A DNA stretch of 64,000 nt. Source: Gnetum montanum. Lineage: Eukaryota > Streptophyta > Gnetopsida > Gnetales > Gnetaceae. Of this stretch, positions 33,651 to 46,397 are shown one piece after another (within the stretch, counting starts at the first letter, position 1; every line of letters starts with the position of its first letter). Both the position numbers and the translations under genes were made by a program. The notes beneath the pieces were generated by a model. That model did no database searches and was not told the origin of the DNA. It worked only from the letters and a program-made list of their open reading frames with translations. The DNA lies in the NCBI GenBank assembly GCA_015680685.1, contig MNCI01017913.1, positions 1,506,395-1,570,394 on the forward strand, in the 5' to 3' direction.

Positions 33651-34202
33651 TCCATTATTGGGATTACTAAGTGCTATGCTACTAGGTGAACCAAGCAATA
33701 ACACTACTGAGATTACCAAGTGAATACATATTTACACTTGAAACTATTTTCTCTCATTCCACCAATTCATTAATATCCATGGAAACGTAAATATTAGCTA
33801 AGTACATGAAACATAAATTGTATGGAAAGTAAATTTGATCTAAGTCAAAGTGCTACAATGAATAAGAATCAATCTTGATCTTATTTTCATTCATGAAATG
33901 TGTTCAAGTGCATTGCCACCTAAATAAGACATTGTACAACTAACTTAGATCCACACTACAAGCACTCACTGACTATTCTCTAAGACTACAGAATAAAATT
34001 GCAAGAGTTCGGCTACTTTATTGATCAAAGAATTCCTATATATGGTAGAAGCATGTGTATTTATAGGTAAAGAATATATACTACATTGATGAGATCCCAT
34101 AAATGTAGCAAATGCTACATCTATGTAGCCCCATTGATGGGGACTTGTTGATGAGGCCACATCAACAAGGGTCCGTCAACACCACCCTTTGATGCTTCAT
34201 CA
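33651..34202 (-). mobile_element. LTR d (left-truncated 5' LTR of Athila-like element 2)
   Basis: It aligns with LTR c from GGGATTACTAAGTGCTATGC to the terminal GATGCTTCATCA. The first ~290 bp and the primer site are missing, so a deletion has fused it to the linker. Minus-strand TATAAATA at 34058-34065. The right flank is pararetrovirus coat-region sequence. The flanking pentamers of c and d (AGTAG and ACAAG) agree at three positions only. Confidence 0.7.
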
Positions 34203-36240
34203 ACAAGGTCTAAGGATTCTACATCAAAAGAGACATTTTAGAATGCCTAGAAGTATGCATATGTTGGTGTCTACCTTGGATGCTTATTTTACCTATTTTA
34301 CCTCGATTCATAGAACATTGATTCATGGAGTAGATGTAAAAAACATCACTATCATTACTATTTCCCATTCCAAAGAAGGAGTAGCTGGCTCATAATCAGA
34401 ATCAGTTATTGCATAATTAGTATATTAACTTGATTCAATAAGAATATTTCCTAGCTCAAAAGGAATTTTATCATTGAGAAGATAATCATAATATTATTTA
34501 GAGAGATTATAATGCTCACTAAAATTGACTTTCTTGGGATAGTTTGATCATTTAGGACAATCACAACCAAAGTGACTACCTTGACAAAGATAACACTTTA
34601 TGTCTAATTTCTTCAATTTAGTTTTACGATGCTTAAATATACCTTAAAATAATTTGGAGTGTTGTTTAGAGTACTTAGGCTTCCATTGGTATTTGTGAGT
34701 GACAACTAGTGATCTTTTAGGTTTTCTATTCTATTTATGTGAGTGACAACTAGTGAATTGCTCATTTTGAAAACTATTTTCAAGACAAATATTATTACAA
34801 AATGTATTATTCATTTTATGTTCTATTTTCTTCATTATCCTTTGAGCTTTCATATCATAGTAGATATCCCTATTAGTTTTTTTCTAAAAATTGTCTAGTG
34901 GCACTAAAACTTAGATCATCTAAGGATTTATTTTGTTGATGGATCTCTGCATGATACTTATCATAGAATGATTAAGGCATAAGTTCTAAAAGATGATCCT
35001 TAGCTAACTGATCATGCATTAACTTTCCTCAATAATACCATTCTTCCATGGTATCTAGGAAAGGACTAAGAATTTGTATTTTTTCTAATTTTTCTTTAAA
35101 GTACCATTCCCTATAATGTATGTCATAGTCATACTTATCACCTATAAATTTTTTGGTAATAGCATTAATAAATAATAAAAATTATCCATTTAATAATTTT
35201 AATTGAATATCAACATCTATTTGATTGCACCATCTTCTTACGTTACCTACAAAGTTAAACACACAATTCTATATAGCATGTTTCATGGTTTTTTTTCAAA
35301 ATCTAATACAACCTATCTATCTATAAAGCCATTAATACAATCTATGACCTTTTCTCTTTTGGCTGTCTCTAATCTATCCTTACCAAAATTTGGATTTTTT
35401 TCATTAAGTAGTCAAGAAGATACTTTAGGAAATTCCTTTGGCTTTTCCACATAAAATTCTGGAATTTGTAATAACTTTCTTCTTTAGAATCAAGCTGAGA
35501 AGCTTGATGGCAAGTTTCTTGATGTTTAGCAAACTCATATTCCATATATGAGGATCCTTCGTTTGCATTAATTTTTCCTTTTCCTTTTTTTGTAGGTATG
35601 TATTTTTTTTTCCTAGTTGGAAAATTAGTATTTGTTACATATTCTAGAATGGTTTTAAGTTTGCCTATGGATGTAGATGTTTTCAATGACTATTTTGGGA
35701 TCCATTGTTTTTCAATATTTGGTACTTTTTATTGAGTTCTAATTATTTCTTTAGTACATATTCTACTTTGATCATGTGCTAGGCCTATTCAAGTATTTTC
35801 TCAATTTTATAATTTTATTTTATCTGTAGGAGAATCTACAGTCAATTTTTGAAACATTGAATGAGCTACTTCTTTTGGTTGTTCAAAACTATTCACTTGT
35901 TTAGATCAAAATTGAGATAGATCTACCTTATTATTCATGTTAATTTTTAATAAAGCATTACACTCTAAATAGTGGTAAGTATGACCATGATTGACTACAA
36001 AAGTGTGTGGTCAAGATGGATCTATATTAGAATTAGAACTATTTATTTCAATAGTTAGTTGTTTGCCTTTAGGATTTATGGATATATTTTGAGGATGAAC
36101 CTGTGTCTCTTCTTCTTGAGGTTTAGAAATTTTAATGAAAGGAGATGGAGTAGGTTTTCCTAAAATTTTTTTCACATCCATGCTAATCCCAAGTTCCTTA
36201 AACAAAGATCTCATCTTGGCTTCTATGTCTATGGTTCTGG
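34203..36240 (-). pseudogene. Endogenous caulimovirid coat-protein region
   Basis: Minus strand. At about 34596-34557 the frame gives CYLCQGSHFGCDC, a zinc knuckle with one residue missing between the second Cys and His. This motif ends caulimovirid coat proteins. Upstream, 35686-35369 is an open 105-codon stretch rich in Lys and Glu, with YKFQNFMWKSQRNF. 36214-36011 is open for 67 codons. After the knuckle about 350 bp continue to LTR d with several stops, including a run of closely spaced ones near 34290-34330. Together with 20014-21366 this gives the order movement protein, coat protein, protease and RT of one viral copy. Confidence 0.6.
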
Positions 36241-37010
36241 ATTTTTATCAAGATGTCTAAAAGATCTTCTAGAAGGTACTAGGCTAGCAGTTTTGGAAAT
36301 AGGAGGAAGAATTCATTTACTAGGACTAGTAGCTTCCACAGATTGAAGATCTACACTGAAGGGATCACACTCTATGAATCTTGGAATTTTAAGCTTTACT
36401 TGGTAATGACATTTTCCTAAACATCCAGATCTTATGGGAGGAACATATTCATAAAAATCTTCCAACATATCATCAATCTAAGGATATAATGTGTGCATGG
36501 GAAGATCTTTAGTATTTATTTCTATTACTTATTCAATATTTTTTGAGCTAATAGAAATGAATTTTTCTCTAAAGGGTAGTAGAGTTTTTATGCTAGTACT
36601 ATTGAAAATCTTGAATACTAATCTAGTACTTATCATTGTGTAAACACTACCATAATGCATTTTTACTAGAATATATGTGATAAACATTAAACTAATATAT
36701 AAATTTTTATCACGTAGAGAAAGAGTAAAGTTGGGTTGAGTAACTACTAATGCATCTAACTCTAATCATCCCTTAGGTTGCGTGATAATTGTGTCATGAA
36801 ATTTTTTGAAGTGCTTATCAACTAATGCAATCCAGTATGGATTCTTGAGTCTATAGTTGAAGTGTGGATGTATGTGTATGTCCAATTTGACAATGTGGAC
36901 ATAATTGTATCCAAGTTTTTTCCACTCTGCAACTTTCCCAGCAAAAAAATCAAAGTGAGATAGGTTGAATACTAGTTCCATTGATTTCTAAATTACATTT
37001 AGATAAGTGC
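36241..37010 (-). pseudogene. Endogenous caulimovirid movement protein
   Basis: Minus strand. 36981-36766 is open for 71 codons with ELVFNLSHFDFFAGKVAEW, YNYVHIVKLDIHIHP and YWIALVDKHF, recognisable as the 30K-type movement protein core of plant pararetroviruses. The frame ends in TAG and the remainder is spread over 36765-36241, with IPRFIECD near 36385. It would have acted at plasmodesmata in the exogenous virus; it is broken here. There is no intact start codon at the expected position. Confidence 0.6.
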
Positions 37011-37340
37011 ATACAAGAAAATGATTCAATGGGTTTAAGACTCTTGAGCAGGTATATCTTATGTTGTTTTGATACTGAAGGTAGTTTTAAACATGAAGAG
37101 GCTATGCAATAGTGTGATGATCCATGAGTTTAGGAATATTATGCACCTAAAAGACTTCTTTTAAATGCCATTCTAAAACTTGATTTTCTAACTACCTCAT
37201 GGGTGACTTACATGAGTCTCCCTCACCCCTCACTGCACATCTTATGGCTAGTCTTACATCCTATGTAGACTCCCCTACAATAAAATAACACAAATAGAAC
37301 CTTGTGCAACAAATACTTGATGGTAGAGATCTAGTAAATT

Positions 37341-37353
37341 GGCTTCGATACCA
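37341..37353 (-). other. Pararetrovirus tRNA-Met-like primer site
   Basis: Minus strand TGGTATCGAAGCC, close to the TGGTATCAGAGCC site where caulimovirid reverse transcription starts on initiator tRNA-Met. It lies upstream of the movement protein, as in circular caulimovirid maps. This supports a viral 5' leader at 37010-37353. Confidence 0.55.
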
Positions 37354-37361
37354 TTTCTTAC

Positions 37362-37830
37362 CCATATCGCTCTCAATTCATTTCATAACCTCAACACAAT
37401 GATATTTGGATGTGGAAGCTCAAAAAAAGGAAATATAAACAAAAGGATTCCAACATAGTAGAAAAACATAAGCTACATGTAAATTAAAATTCTTGAAACC
37501 AAACATAAAATAATCCAAGTGTTACAATGGAGAGAATAAATCTTGATTTTATTTCTATTCATATGACTATGTCCAAGTACATCTTGGAATCAAATAAAAT
37601 TCTATACAATTAATTCAATTCATGCAGTGGACACTGAAAGGAAAATTTGGCTAAATCTTACAAGAGAAAACTGCAAGATTTTAGGTACTAGACTGACTTT
37701 AGGTATCATAAATGCAACTATTTGTGGATAAGCTTTATGAGGATTAGAATTGATGCATATGCACCAATGGATCCAAGGATGCATTAAAAAGGTTGTGTCA
37801 ATGGGTATGTGTCAACATAGCCAACTGGAC
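37362..37830 (-). mobile_element. LTR e (left-truncated 3' LTR of Athila-like element E)
   Basis: A block beginning GCTCTCAATTCATTT, then CCTCAACACAATGATATT, also occurs in LTR a at about 6352-6410. Later parts, AATAAATCTTGATTTTATT and TATGTCCAAGTACAT, match the middle of LTR c. The left half is absent, and the copy starts directly beside the pararetrovirus leader. ATTGAAACCTCATCCTTAAG at the right resembles the post-LTR sequence of element 2. Confidence 0.55.
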
Positions 37831-37999
37831 TTATTGAAACCTCATCCTTAAGTAAACAAAATGGAATTGAGTTTCTTTCAAAATTTGGGAAAGTATTAAA
37901 CTAATTGATTAACTATAATAGATAAAACAACTCATAAATGCCATTTTGAGTTATAATTTACATGGATACAAAATTGGTGCAATGCACAAAGAGTTTGGA

Positions 38000-40857
38000 T
38001 ACTTTGATAGAAATTGGTAGGTGCTAGCTAGATGAATGGAGATAGAATGAAGTCTTTACACCATGCCTATAGGTAGAGGCTCTTGTGATGCTGAGGATCC
38101 TTCCTCATGTTCCTACTCTAGTGGAGGCCTAGGTTACCTTGCTACTATTGCTACTACTACCAAAAGCTAGAAACAATCCAAAAGTACCTCCATCTTTTCT
38201 TCCTTGCCCCTTTGATCATGAATGATCCAGGTGGCTTCACCTAGATGGGTTGATGCTAGTATGTACCATAGGTTCATTAGTGTGATATTCATCTCCTTCA
38301 TATTGAGAAACTAGGTTGCAAATTATTTAAGTTTAAAATTGAATGTATTAATGAGGTTTTGTATCTCTTGGTAGTCACTTGTTCTCTTGGTTAGGTTCTA
38401 AGTAATAGATCTTTGATTAGTGAACTTTCCTTTAACAACTTCAAGCTATGTATTGGCTACTTCCAAATTTTTCTTGGTCTCTTTGTAAACCTTAAACTTG
38501 CCTCATAAATAAGGTAAAGGCTAGCCACTTACTTTTTCAACTTTGATCTTGGCCTTCTTGGCATTAATGTTGCCAAGTTGGAATATGGGATGGTGGTGAG
38601 TTTTATGTACTTAGCCATTTTCTTAATTTGCACTTCCTTCAAGTAGATTTCCACTTGATTGTAGGCATTGAGATCATCAAAGATGGATGCTATACATCAT
38701 CTCTCTATTGGAGTTATTAAAGGGTGTCATTTACATTTGCATTTGCCAAATTGATTTCTTTGAGCATTCCAACTTTGTCCCTGTAGTGATTTTTAAATTT
38801 TTCATAGTTCAAAGCCTCATTCTTTTAAATGGTGACCTCAATTGCAGTATTTTGGTAAAGGGAATGATCCTCCTCCATTAAGATATTTCTATTCTTTACA
38901 ACTAACCTTCTCAATTATAGATTTATCTTAGGAAGTTGTTCTTGTTATTGGTGAATGTATTTAATAATCTAGTCCTTCTATTGTTTAGCATTTTGCAAGC
39001 AATGATTATCCTGGGTTAATAAAAGATTCTCCTTGCAAACATGTTGAAGATCACGATTGGAGGCATTCATCATTCTCTTTGATAGTGATGCATCAGAGAT
39101 CACCATCTCCTTAGCATTCTTAGCCTCTTGATATTTGTGCTAAAGTTATTGGAAAGATTCATCTATAGTGAGTTCTAGTTTAAGAAAGATAGGATCCAAC
39201 AAATAAACTCTAAGTTTTGCAATCTCAGTGGCTAATTGTTAGTTTCCAATGGTAGTATTCTCAAGTTATACATTTATGATCAATAGGTTGCTCGTTGTCT
39301 CTAGTACTTATGAATGGGTAGCATAAATGTCTTTCAAAAGATCAAAGATCTCCAGAATTAGTTTTTCTACTCCCACCACTTGCTCCAATAGTTCCTCATG
39401 ATGGGCTACACTCATTTGTATATTTCTAGCTCTTGTTAATGCTTGTACATTTTCCATGGTAGTAACATCAGGAATAGATGTTGCAAGAGCACTCAAGGCT
39501 TTCCGAATTTAGTCTACCACCATCTTTGTTGTTGTCTCTTGATCTTTGCATGGCATGACTAGGATTATTAATCCCTCATCTTCTTCTTGCATCATAGAGA
39601 AAGCTGCTACATTCATAAAGATTTCAAAAAATTCTTGTCTTGGAATGGACATGGTAACTTCTATGATGTTGGTATTAGAGTGAACATGAGCCTGGTTTCT
39701 CTGTGAGGAGAATAGTAGGATCATCTTATCATTTGATCAATTGATGTTTTTGTGATCTTGTTCAAGTAACTCATGACTACTCTATATGGAGAAGATTCTT
39801 CACCATCTTTAGAGGCTTGTTATTGTAGTTGTTGTTCCCTAAGTCTTCTTAGACATATAGTAGTTGCTAGCATTTATGGTGTCATCTCTAGTGTTGTAGG
39901 TGGTGGTGGTTGCTTTTTATCTTTCATAATCTTTTATCATGATGTGGTAGGAGCTCTGCAAACCATATCATTGGAGTAGAAGCATATTCATCTCTTTTTA
40001 TAAATTTTTCTTTTGATAAGGCATGGAAAGGAGAGTGTCTTCCTACCTTTCTCATTTGCCTTGAAATGCTTATCAATTTCAAGGAAGATAAGCTAGGGTA
40101 GATTGACTTGGAATTATTTGCTTAGAGCCATGCATGCCCTAGTGGAGAAGGTAGCTACCTTACTTGGTCTCACTATTGGATTAAGGTGGTAGGCTATGAC
40201 CTTAAAGTAGGCTTGCTTTGCCTTAGTTAGGGCATTATACTCCTTGTGGTCCACTCCATAGAATTGTTAGATCAACTCTCTTTTGGCTTTCAGGTTTGCC
40301 TGAGTGGAGATTTCTACTACCTTGGTGTTTGATAATATGAGGCCCTCTATTACTGCCTCAACTGAATAGAAGATGATGATATCCTTAATTTTGATAATTT
40401 TATCCCCTTTTTGGTTGTTTTAGAAGACTTAAGTTTCTCCCATGTACCATTCTCTAATAGAGGGCATAATGGAACATAGTGGATATCCTTGTAGTTGTGT
40501 TCTTACTACTTCTAGTGTGAGCTCTAGGAATGATCTAAAATTTAGTTCCTATAGGATGGAACTCTAAATTTCTTTATTGTGGACCTTTTCTAGGTAGGCC
40601 TCTGTGAGCATGACCTCTAAATTAAGTTGTGGTCTTGGAATCTCATCCTACCTATATTTCCTCATTTATACCATGGGAATACAACAGAAAGATTCCTCCT
40701 TAGGTTTCTCGCATAAAGGCTTGGTAGCATGGATGGCCTCGACTGCTTGCTCTTGGGGCTATTGCTATGGGTGTGGTTGCTATCTCCTTCCACCATGTGT
40801 TAATTTCTCCCTAGGCTATGATGACCCTTGTGCATGTGGTCCTTATTTAGGTGCCAT
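38000..40857 (-). pseudogene. Env-like ORF of Athila-like element E
   Basis: The frame starts MAPK at the ATG ending at 40857 and is homologous to 10732-7860. At about 40290-40050 it gives QQFYGVDHKEYNALTK, AYHLNPIVRPSKVATFST and LIFLEIDKHF, collinear with the element 1 blocks (the plant transposon-protein type domain). The C-terminal half (39500-38400) is coiled-coil-like, for example at 39496-39308 with ARNIQMSVAHHEELLEQVV. Many stops and frameshifts. Confidence 0.6.
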
Positions 40858-42880
40858 TTGTGATCACAAACATAACTCAGGAATAATCTTTTGGATGTTA
40901 GCTTATTTTATTCTAATACCTTTCTTGGTATGATTGGATTAGATTTATTAATCAAAAGTATGAATTTTATCATTAATTTTTTATTTAGTAATGACAAGTG
41001 TATGCTATTATTTTATTTATGCTTTAATAGAGGTTTTTTATTGATATTAACTATTATGATCATTAATTTAATATTTAGCTTATCCATGGGATGTTAGAAA
41101 ATTTTTCAAAAACTTTCCTATGAAAACCTATTGTTTGATGTCATCAAGACATAAAGTGTACTTTCGAGAGCTTGAGGATCAAAGAATGGGTAAAAATGGA
41201 TAAGCGGTTATCAAGTTGTGACTTTTAGAAGGCTTTGAGCTCTAAAACATTATAAAAAATCCTCTTAAATTTGGAAGAAAATGTAAAAAATGTGCTAAGT
41301 GTCATGTGTATTTTTTGGATTTTTATGCTGTATTGATAGTGATGCGTTGATAAGGCTACATTGACTAGTTTGAATAAATTGACAAGGATATGTTGATGTA
41401 GCTATTCATAGCTATTTTTCAACTTAAGATATTAAGGAATTTTGAATGAGTTTGAGGTCAACTTAAGATATTAAGGAAAACATGACAACAACATACTAAG
41501 GGTTTGGTTTTAAAAAATTAAAGCATTGTGCGCATGCAAGATGAGTAATTGAAAGATGTTTCTTATACCAAAGTTGAGTAAAACTAGATGATGTAGGCTA
41601 TCAAGATTATTGAGATTCAAGCAAGGCCCATGGTCATGGGGTTTATCCTAAAGGAAACCAAGAAATATGCAAGTGGGTCCTCCCCAAAGTAGGCTTATGC
41701 CTAATATGCCCTTGCATTATCTAACCACAAAGAGTCCATAGGTATCCTAGATGATGAATGGTTATTCAAGTTAAATACCATATCCATGTGAGAAAATATC
41801 TTACAATTACATAGATTATAAAACAAAACTATTAATTGAACATGATATGAGACATTGAGGTGAGAGAAAATGGAGTATAAGAATTATAGAAAGAGAATGA
41901 GAGAGGAACAATCTACCTCATGATTGCATGGGATTCTTAGTGAAATTCATGATTAAGATGATATGATATTAGTATGTCTCAATTCTAGATCAAGTCCATT
42001 CCAATTATGGTGGCCTTGGATTGATGTATTCCTCCTCTCCTAGCATTATGAGTTGACAACAATCATAAAGAACAATCATCATTCCAAGAAAAGAAGAAAG
42101 AAAGAAGAAGGAAGTAGTTTGGGAGAAATTCAGGCCTTAGTTAGAGGGGTGCCTTTAGGCATGGGTAACATGGATTTCTAGTACCATAACTAATGCATGT
42201 AGCCCAAGAAATATTTAAAGAGATTTTCTTTGAATTTCCATTTTCTTTATCAGAAACCATATTGTATAGAGATATACTTCCTTTTATAGTCAATATTAGG
42301 AGTGATGATATACACATGAGGAGCCACAGAACATAGGAGGAAAGTTGAGAAGAGAACACAACAAATCTCCTTGAGGTCATACCCTTTTCTATTTCCAATT
42401 GGTTCTTTTCTAGTTTAGTGGGTAACAAGATCACATGTTACTTTTAGTTTTGATGTGAAAGAACCTTCACACTTCCATGATGGAGAACTCCACATGAGAT
42501 AGATGAAATGTGTGGATGTTATGAATTCACTACTTGATACCACTAGAAAACTGATAGACTATTAGTAGAAAGCATAATCTAAAGACAAAGTTGGCCTTTG
42601 TATTAATTCATAACCTTGATACCTATGTTCAACAATTTTGAAAGTTCATAGTAAGCCATGGAATAAAATTGGAGATTTTAATTAAAACTAAATGAATATA
42701 ATAAGAAAATAACAAAAAAAATGTATAAAAAGAAAATATGTAAAATAATTAAAAAATATAAAGAAAATGAAAAACATATAAAGAATGTTGTAAAATAAAA
42801 AAAAAGAAAAGAAAAAACCCTTTCATATTCTTAAAGATGTTATGATAGATGAAAATCTCATCCATGATTAAGTTGGAATA
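40858..42880 (-). other. Non-coding spacer between integrase and env-like ORF, element E
   Basis: Collinear with 10733-12880 and 31180-32540. It shares GCAAGTGGGTCCTCCCCAAA near 41670 (GGGTCCT(C/T)CC in the others) and CCATAACTAATGCATGTAGC at about 42184-42203. The region 42700-42810 is almost pure A with AAATAT runs. No open frame. Confidence 0.5.
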
Positions 42881-43960
42881 AAAAGATTTCAAAAATGAAG
42901 TGATCTTATTCTTGATCTGGTGTGTTAGTTCTGTGCTTGGTTACTTGGAAGTCCATGGAGGATTTAAGTTGCTAGATTATGACTAGCATGTACTTGTAAT
43001 GCCTTTTTGGGTAATAAATTAACATAGCCCCAAAAGGAAAAGTTGAGTGTATTATGTAAGATCCTTTTCATAATATTTGGAACTTAGTTTGTTGTAGCAT
43101 ATGCATGGGATTCTCCTAGAGAATCTTGTCTCTTGGTTAGAATGTAACTTTTTTTATTTGTGCATCATGACATTGTTTGTTGCATATCTTATGTAGTTCA
43201 TTCATCATTAGGACTTCTCTTTGATTTTTTTCTATCACATTAAGTATCATGAGTTCATTATAGGTGAAGTTGATATCCAAGTCAAGCTCACATGCAATTA
43301 TGAGTGTATGAAATTTAGTTTGAATTGAAATTTTAGGTAACTTTCTATACAATCAATCATAGAGATAGTAGCCTATAGGAAGTTTTTAGGTTGAGCAATA
43401 TGCTCATAAGGAATCATTGAGATTGGTACTCAAATATTTTGTACATTTATTGATGGTTCATATTAGAATTTTAGTAATCTCCCTATTTATTACTTCTGCT
43501 TGACCATTGGCTTGAGGATAGTAAGATGTTGCGAGTTTATGTTGCATCCCCAAGCATTGCATTAACATGAGAAAGATAGAAATTGTGATGTGAGTTCTAT
43601 TGTTAGAAATTAGTGCTCTAGGCATGAAAAACCTATTTGCCACTTATTGTTGAAAGAATTAAGTTGCAGTAAGGGTGGTACAGGCCAAAACCATTGTAGC
43701 TTTAGCCTATTTTGTATAATAGTTAATAGCAATAATGATATATGACTTCCCATTAGATATGGGAGTGATGGATCCCATAAAATTAGTTTTCCAATAGTCA
43801 AAGGATTCTAGTGGTTGAATCCATTATTGTGGTCCTTTCATTCTAGTTGTCATTCCCTCATCTCATTGGCATCTCTTACATGAATGTGTGAAATGATGTG
43901 CATCCTTAAGATCATTGGCCAAAAATATCCTACCATCAAGATTTTTGTGGCTATTCTTTT
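42881..43960 (-). pseudogene. Integrase of Athila-like element E
   Basis: Minus strand frame at 43643-43458 reads MPRALISNNRTHITI, LGMQHKLATSYYPQANGQAEV and INREITKILI, quoted as overlapping short blocks. The second catalytic Asp is again Asn (SNN), as in element 1, while the Glu of QAEV is kept. Upstream, 43801-43640 holds the first catalytic region in another frame (YLMGSHISLLLLTIIQ shifted). The C-terminal part continues to about 43000. Confidence 0.7.
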
Positions 43961-44838
43961 TGCTACATAGTGGTCTCTATAAGGGCCCTTTTCATCATTT
44001 TGGAGGACTCTCACTTGATCTGCATGATGTATGCACCATCATACCAGGCTATTGACACAAGATTTATAGAGGTTACCCTTTATTTCTATGTAGTGTTTAA
44101 ACTGGTGGAGAAACTACTATTTATTCCTATGATCCCATTTAGTAGAATTCTTCTATGTAAGTAGATATGAGATAAATTCATCATAATAATTTATAATCCT
44201 TGGTGTATGAACTTTAATTGCCTTGGTAAAGAGAAGCTTATTTGAAAATTGATTGGACAAGGACCCTTCATTATCATTATTATCCCAAATTAACCAAGAT
44301 AGATGATTAGCAACTACATTCTTAGCTTTCCTTTCTATTCACCATCATCAAATTAAATTCTTGTAAGATGACAAATCACTATATAACATGGGAGCTCACC
44401 ATTGGCTTATTCATCAAGAAGAGAATTGTAGTATGATCAGTGTGCATAAAATTTGGCTATCCAAGCACATAGTGCCTAAATTTCTCTAGAGAGTACACCA
44501 CTACCATGAGTTTCTTTTTTGTAGTGGTGTAATTAAGTTGTACATCTATAATGCTCATTATTGTACAATGGATATAATATGAGCATTTTTTATTATCCAT
44601 TTCTATTATTACCACTCCCAATGTGTAGTTGGATGTGTCTATCATGATGTGAAAAGCTTTGGACCAATCAGGAATCATAGAATGGGTGTTTATATGAGCT
44701 TTTGTTTTAGGTGTTGGAATGCTTATTTGCATTTCCTTGTACACTCAAAGGTTGCATCCTTCTTGGTAAGCTTAACTAGAGGCTTGATTGAAATACCACC
44801 AAATTTGAGCTATAGTTTCTCAATTAAAAATTTGTCTA
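43961..44838 (-). pseudogene. RNase H and C-terminal RT of element E, truncated
   Basis: At 44744-44457 the open stretch gives HIMIDTSNYTLGVVIIEMD, CTIMSIIDVQLNYTTTKK and YSLEKFRHYVLG, collinear with the element 1 RNase H. The catalytic RT domain, protease and gag are missing. Sequence changes to LTR-A type at about 44838, so element E was cut there. Confidence 0.65.
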
Positions 44839-45660
44839 AGTGTTAGCATGAGGCAAAATTTTCTAAGTGTTGGAACTACGCTCTCCACTACATTGAAGCA
44901 TAGTCAACTTAGTAGAGAGTGTAGTCAACACCAAAAGCTAGTTTGCAAATTTTTCTAAGTGCCAAGACTATAGCTACAATTTTTTCCAAGTGCCAAGACT
45001 ATGCTCTCCATTGCATTAGAGCATAGTTAAGCATAGTTGGCATGGAAGAAATAGTTTGGCAGAAATTTTTCTAAGTGTTGAGACTACAATCTCTATTAGA
45101 CTAGAGCATAGTCAAGCATAGTCAACTATAAGCTAGATTTTGCAAAAAACTTTTAAGTGCTAGGACTATACTTGACCCTAGCTAGAAGTGTAGTCAGCCT
45201 CTTATGGAGAGCATAGTCAGCACATAGCCATGTTCTACAAAATTTTCTAAGTGTTAGACTATGCTCTCCCCTAGTACAAAGTGTAATCAAGTGTATTCAT
45301 GTAGAACAGCCTCCAAAGGCCTTCACAATGTAGCACCAACACTCACCTTAGATTTTACACACTACTAGCAAGCATAGTTAGCAAAAACGCACCTTTGTTG
45401 TACCCCTTTTGTCTCAAAATTGTAACTATGCTCAAGCCCACTTGAGATAGTGGACAATGTAGTCCCAAAGCATAGTCTTCAAAGTTGCATTTTTTATGTA
45501 CATTATGGTTCTATACAACTCACAAACATGTAATTGGTAGCATAGTCATAGTTTGGCAGTCTCACAAAGTCCATTAGAGCATACCAAAGCATAGCACCAC
45601 TTACTTTAGTGGAGAGTGTAGTTGGGTGTAGTGTAGTTCCAACTGTCTCATTGTCATGTT
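44834..45660 (+). repeat. Degenerate repeat family in LTR A
   Basis: CTAAGTG or CCAAGTG units occur near 44834, 44861, 44954, 44987, 45069, 45151 and 45248. They usually carry ACTA(T/C)GCTCTCC and GAGCATAGT(T/C)AA further along. Spacing is irregular, 27 to 97 bp. The GAGCATAG and CTATGCTC blocks are complementary to each other. Confidence 0.65.
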
Positions 45661-46371
45661 GTAACTAATTCACATTTGATGGGAACCCTAGCCCTATAAA
45701 TAGCACAACCCTCTACATTTTAGGGTTTGGAATTTTTGCATTTTGGTTGGCAAAAGTGAGGTAAGATTAGCAAATTTGATGTGCATTTGGCATTTTGGCA
45801 AGGCAAGGAATTCACACACCACTGTAGCTACTGCAACACACTATAGACCACTAAAGTCCACTACACATCATGGTGGCCAACTCGGTAGGCATAGACACTA
45901 TGGAAAAATGTTAGTCTTTGTAGCCAGACACCTTGAGACTATGACTACATTGTCCATTGTGCCTACTGTACACCATGTACCTTCTCATCCCTTCTAAGGT
46001 TAACTACACTCAACCTCATTTGGGGTGGTGCCACTTTCTCTCTTACTCTATCCCTATGCATTTTTACTTACATTTTGGAATTTTATGTGTATTTTTAGTT
46101 GTTTTCATGTACTTCCATGCTTTGACACCTTCATTTTTCATCAAAAACCTTGACTATGCTCACCTCCATTAACATTGCTGATACCACAAATATGATGTAA
46201 ATACTTAGTACCATTTAGCATTGCATTTGGTAAGTCCCTATTCGATCGATAAGACCATTTTGGGCACCTTGTCTCCACCTCTAGCAAGCCCTCATGTAGG
46301 GTCTGGGTTAAAGCTATGTACTTGTGAGGCTCTTGGTGTTCCATTCTAGTTGTCGATGTTTTTAGTTGCTA
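44840..46371 (+). mobile_element. 5' LTR of Tat-type element A
   Basis: It ends at ...GTTGCTA just before the primer site at 46380. The inner end aligns with LTR B and with element C, including the block TCGATCGATAAGACCATTTTG (46230-46260) that has counterparts at 22712, 29910 and 50889. TATAAATA lies at 45695-45702 within CCCTAGCCC. The U3 part (44840-45660) has at least seven diverged units beginning CTAAGTG(T/C)(C/T)A and containing ACTATGCTCTCC. The left end is not clear; TGTTAGCATGAGG at about 44839 is the best candidate. Confidence 0.65.
45695..45702 (+). promoter_or_regulatory. TATA box of LTR A
   Basis: TATAAATA in the context AACCCTAGCCC. The same context occurs in the LTRs of element C. 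Confidence 0.65.
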
Positions 46372-46379
46372 TAGTTTTC

Positions 46380-46397
46380 TGGTGCTAGAAGGATGAC
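46380..46397 (+). other. Primer binding site of element A
   Basis: TGGTGCTAGAAGGATGAC, nine bases after the LTR end. It equals the element C site apart from two transitions in the first 14 bases. Confidence 0.65.

Noticed and set aside
21362-34207. AGTAG / ACAAG as target-site duplication of Athila-like element 2
   Set aside because: Only three of five bases agree and both LTR ends are somewhat uncertain, so I do not claim a duplication.
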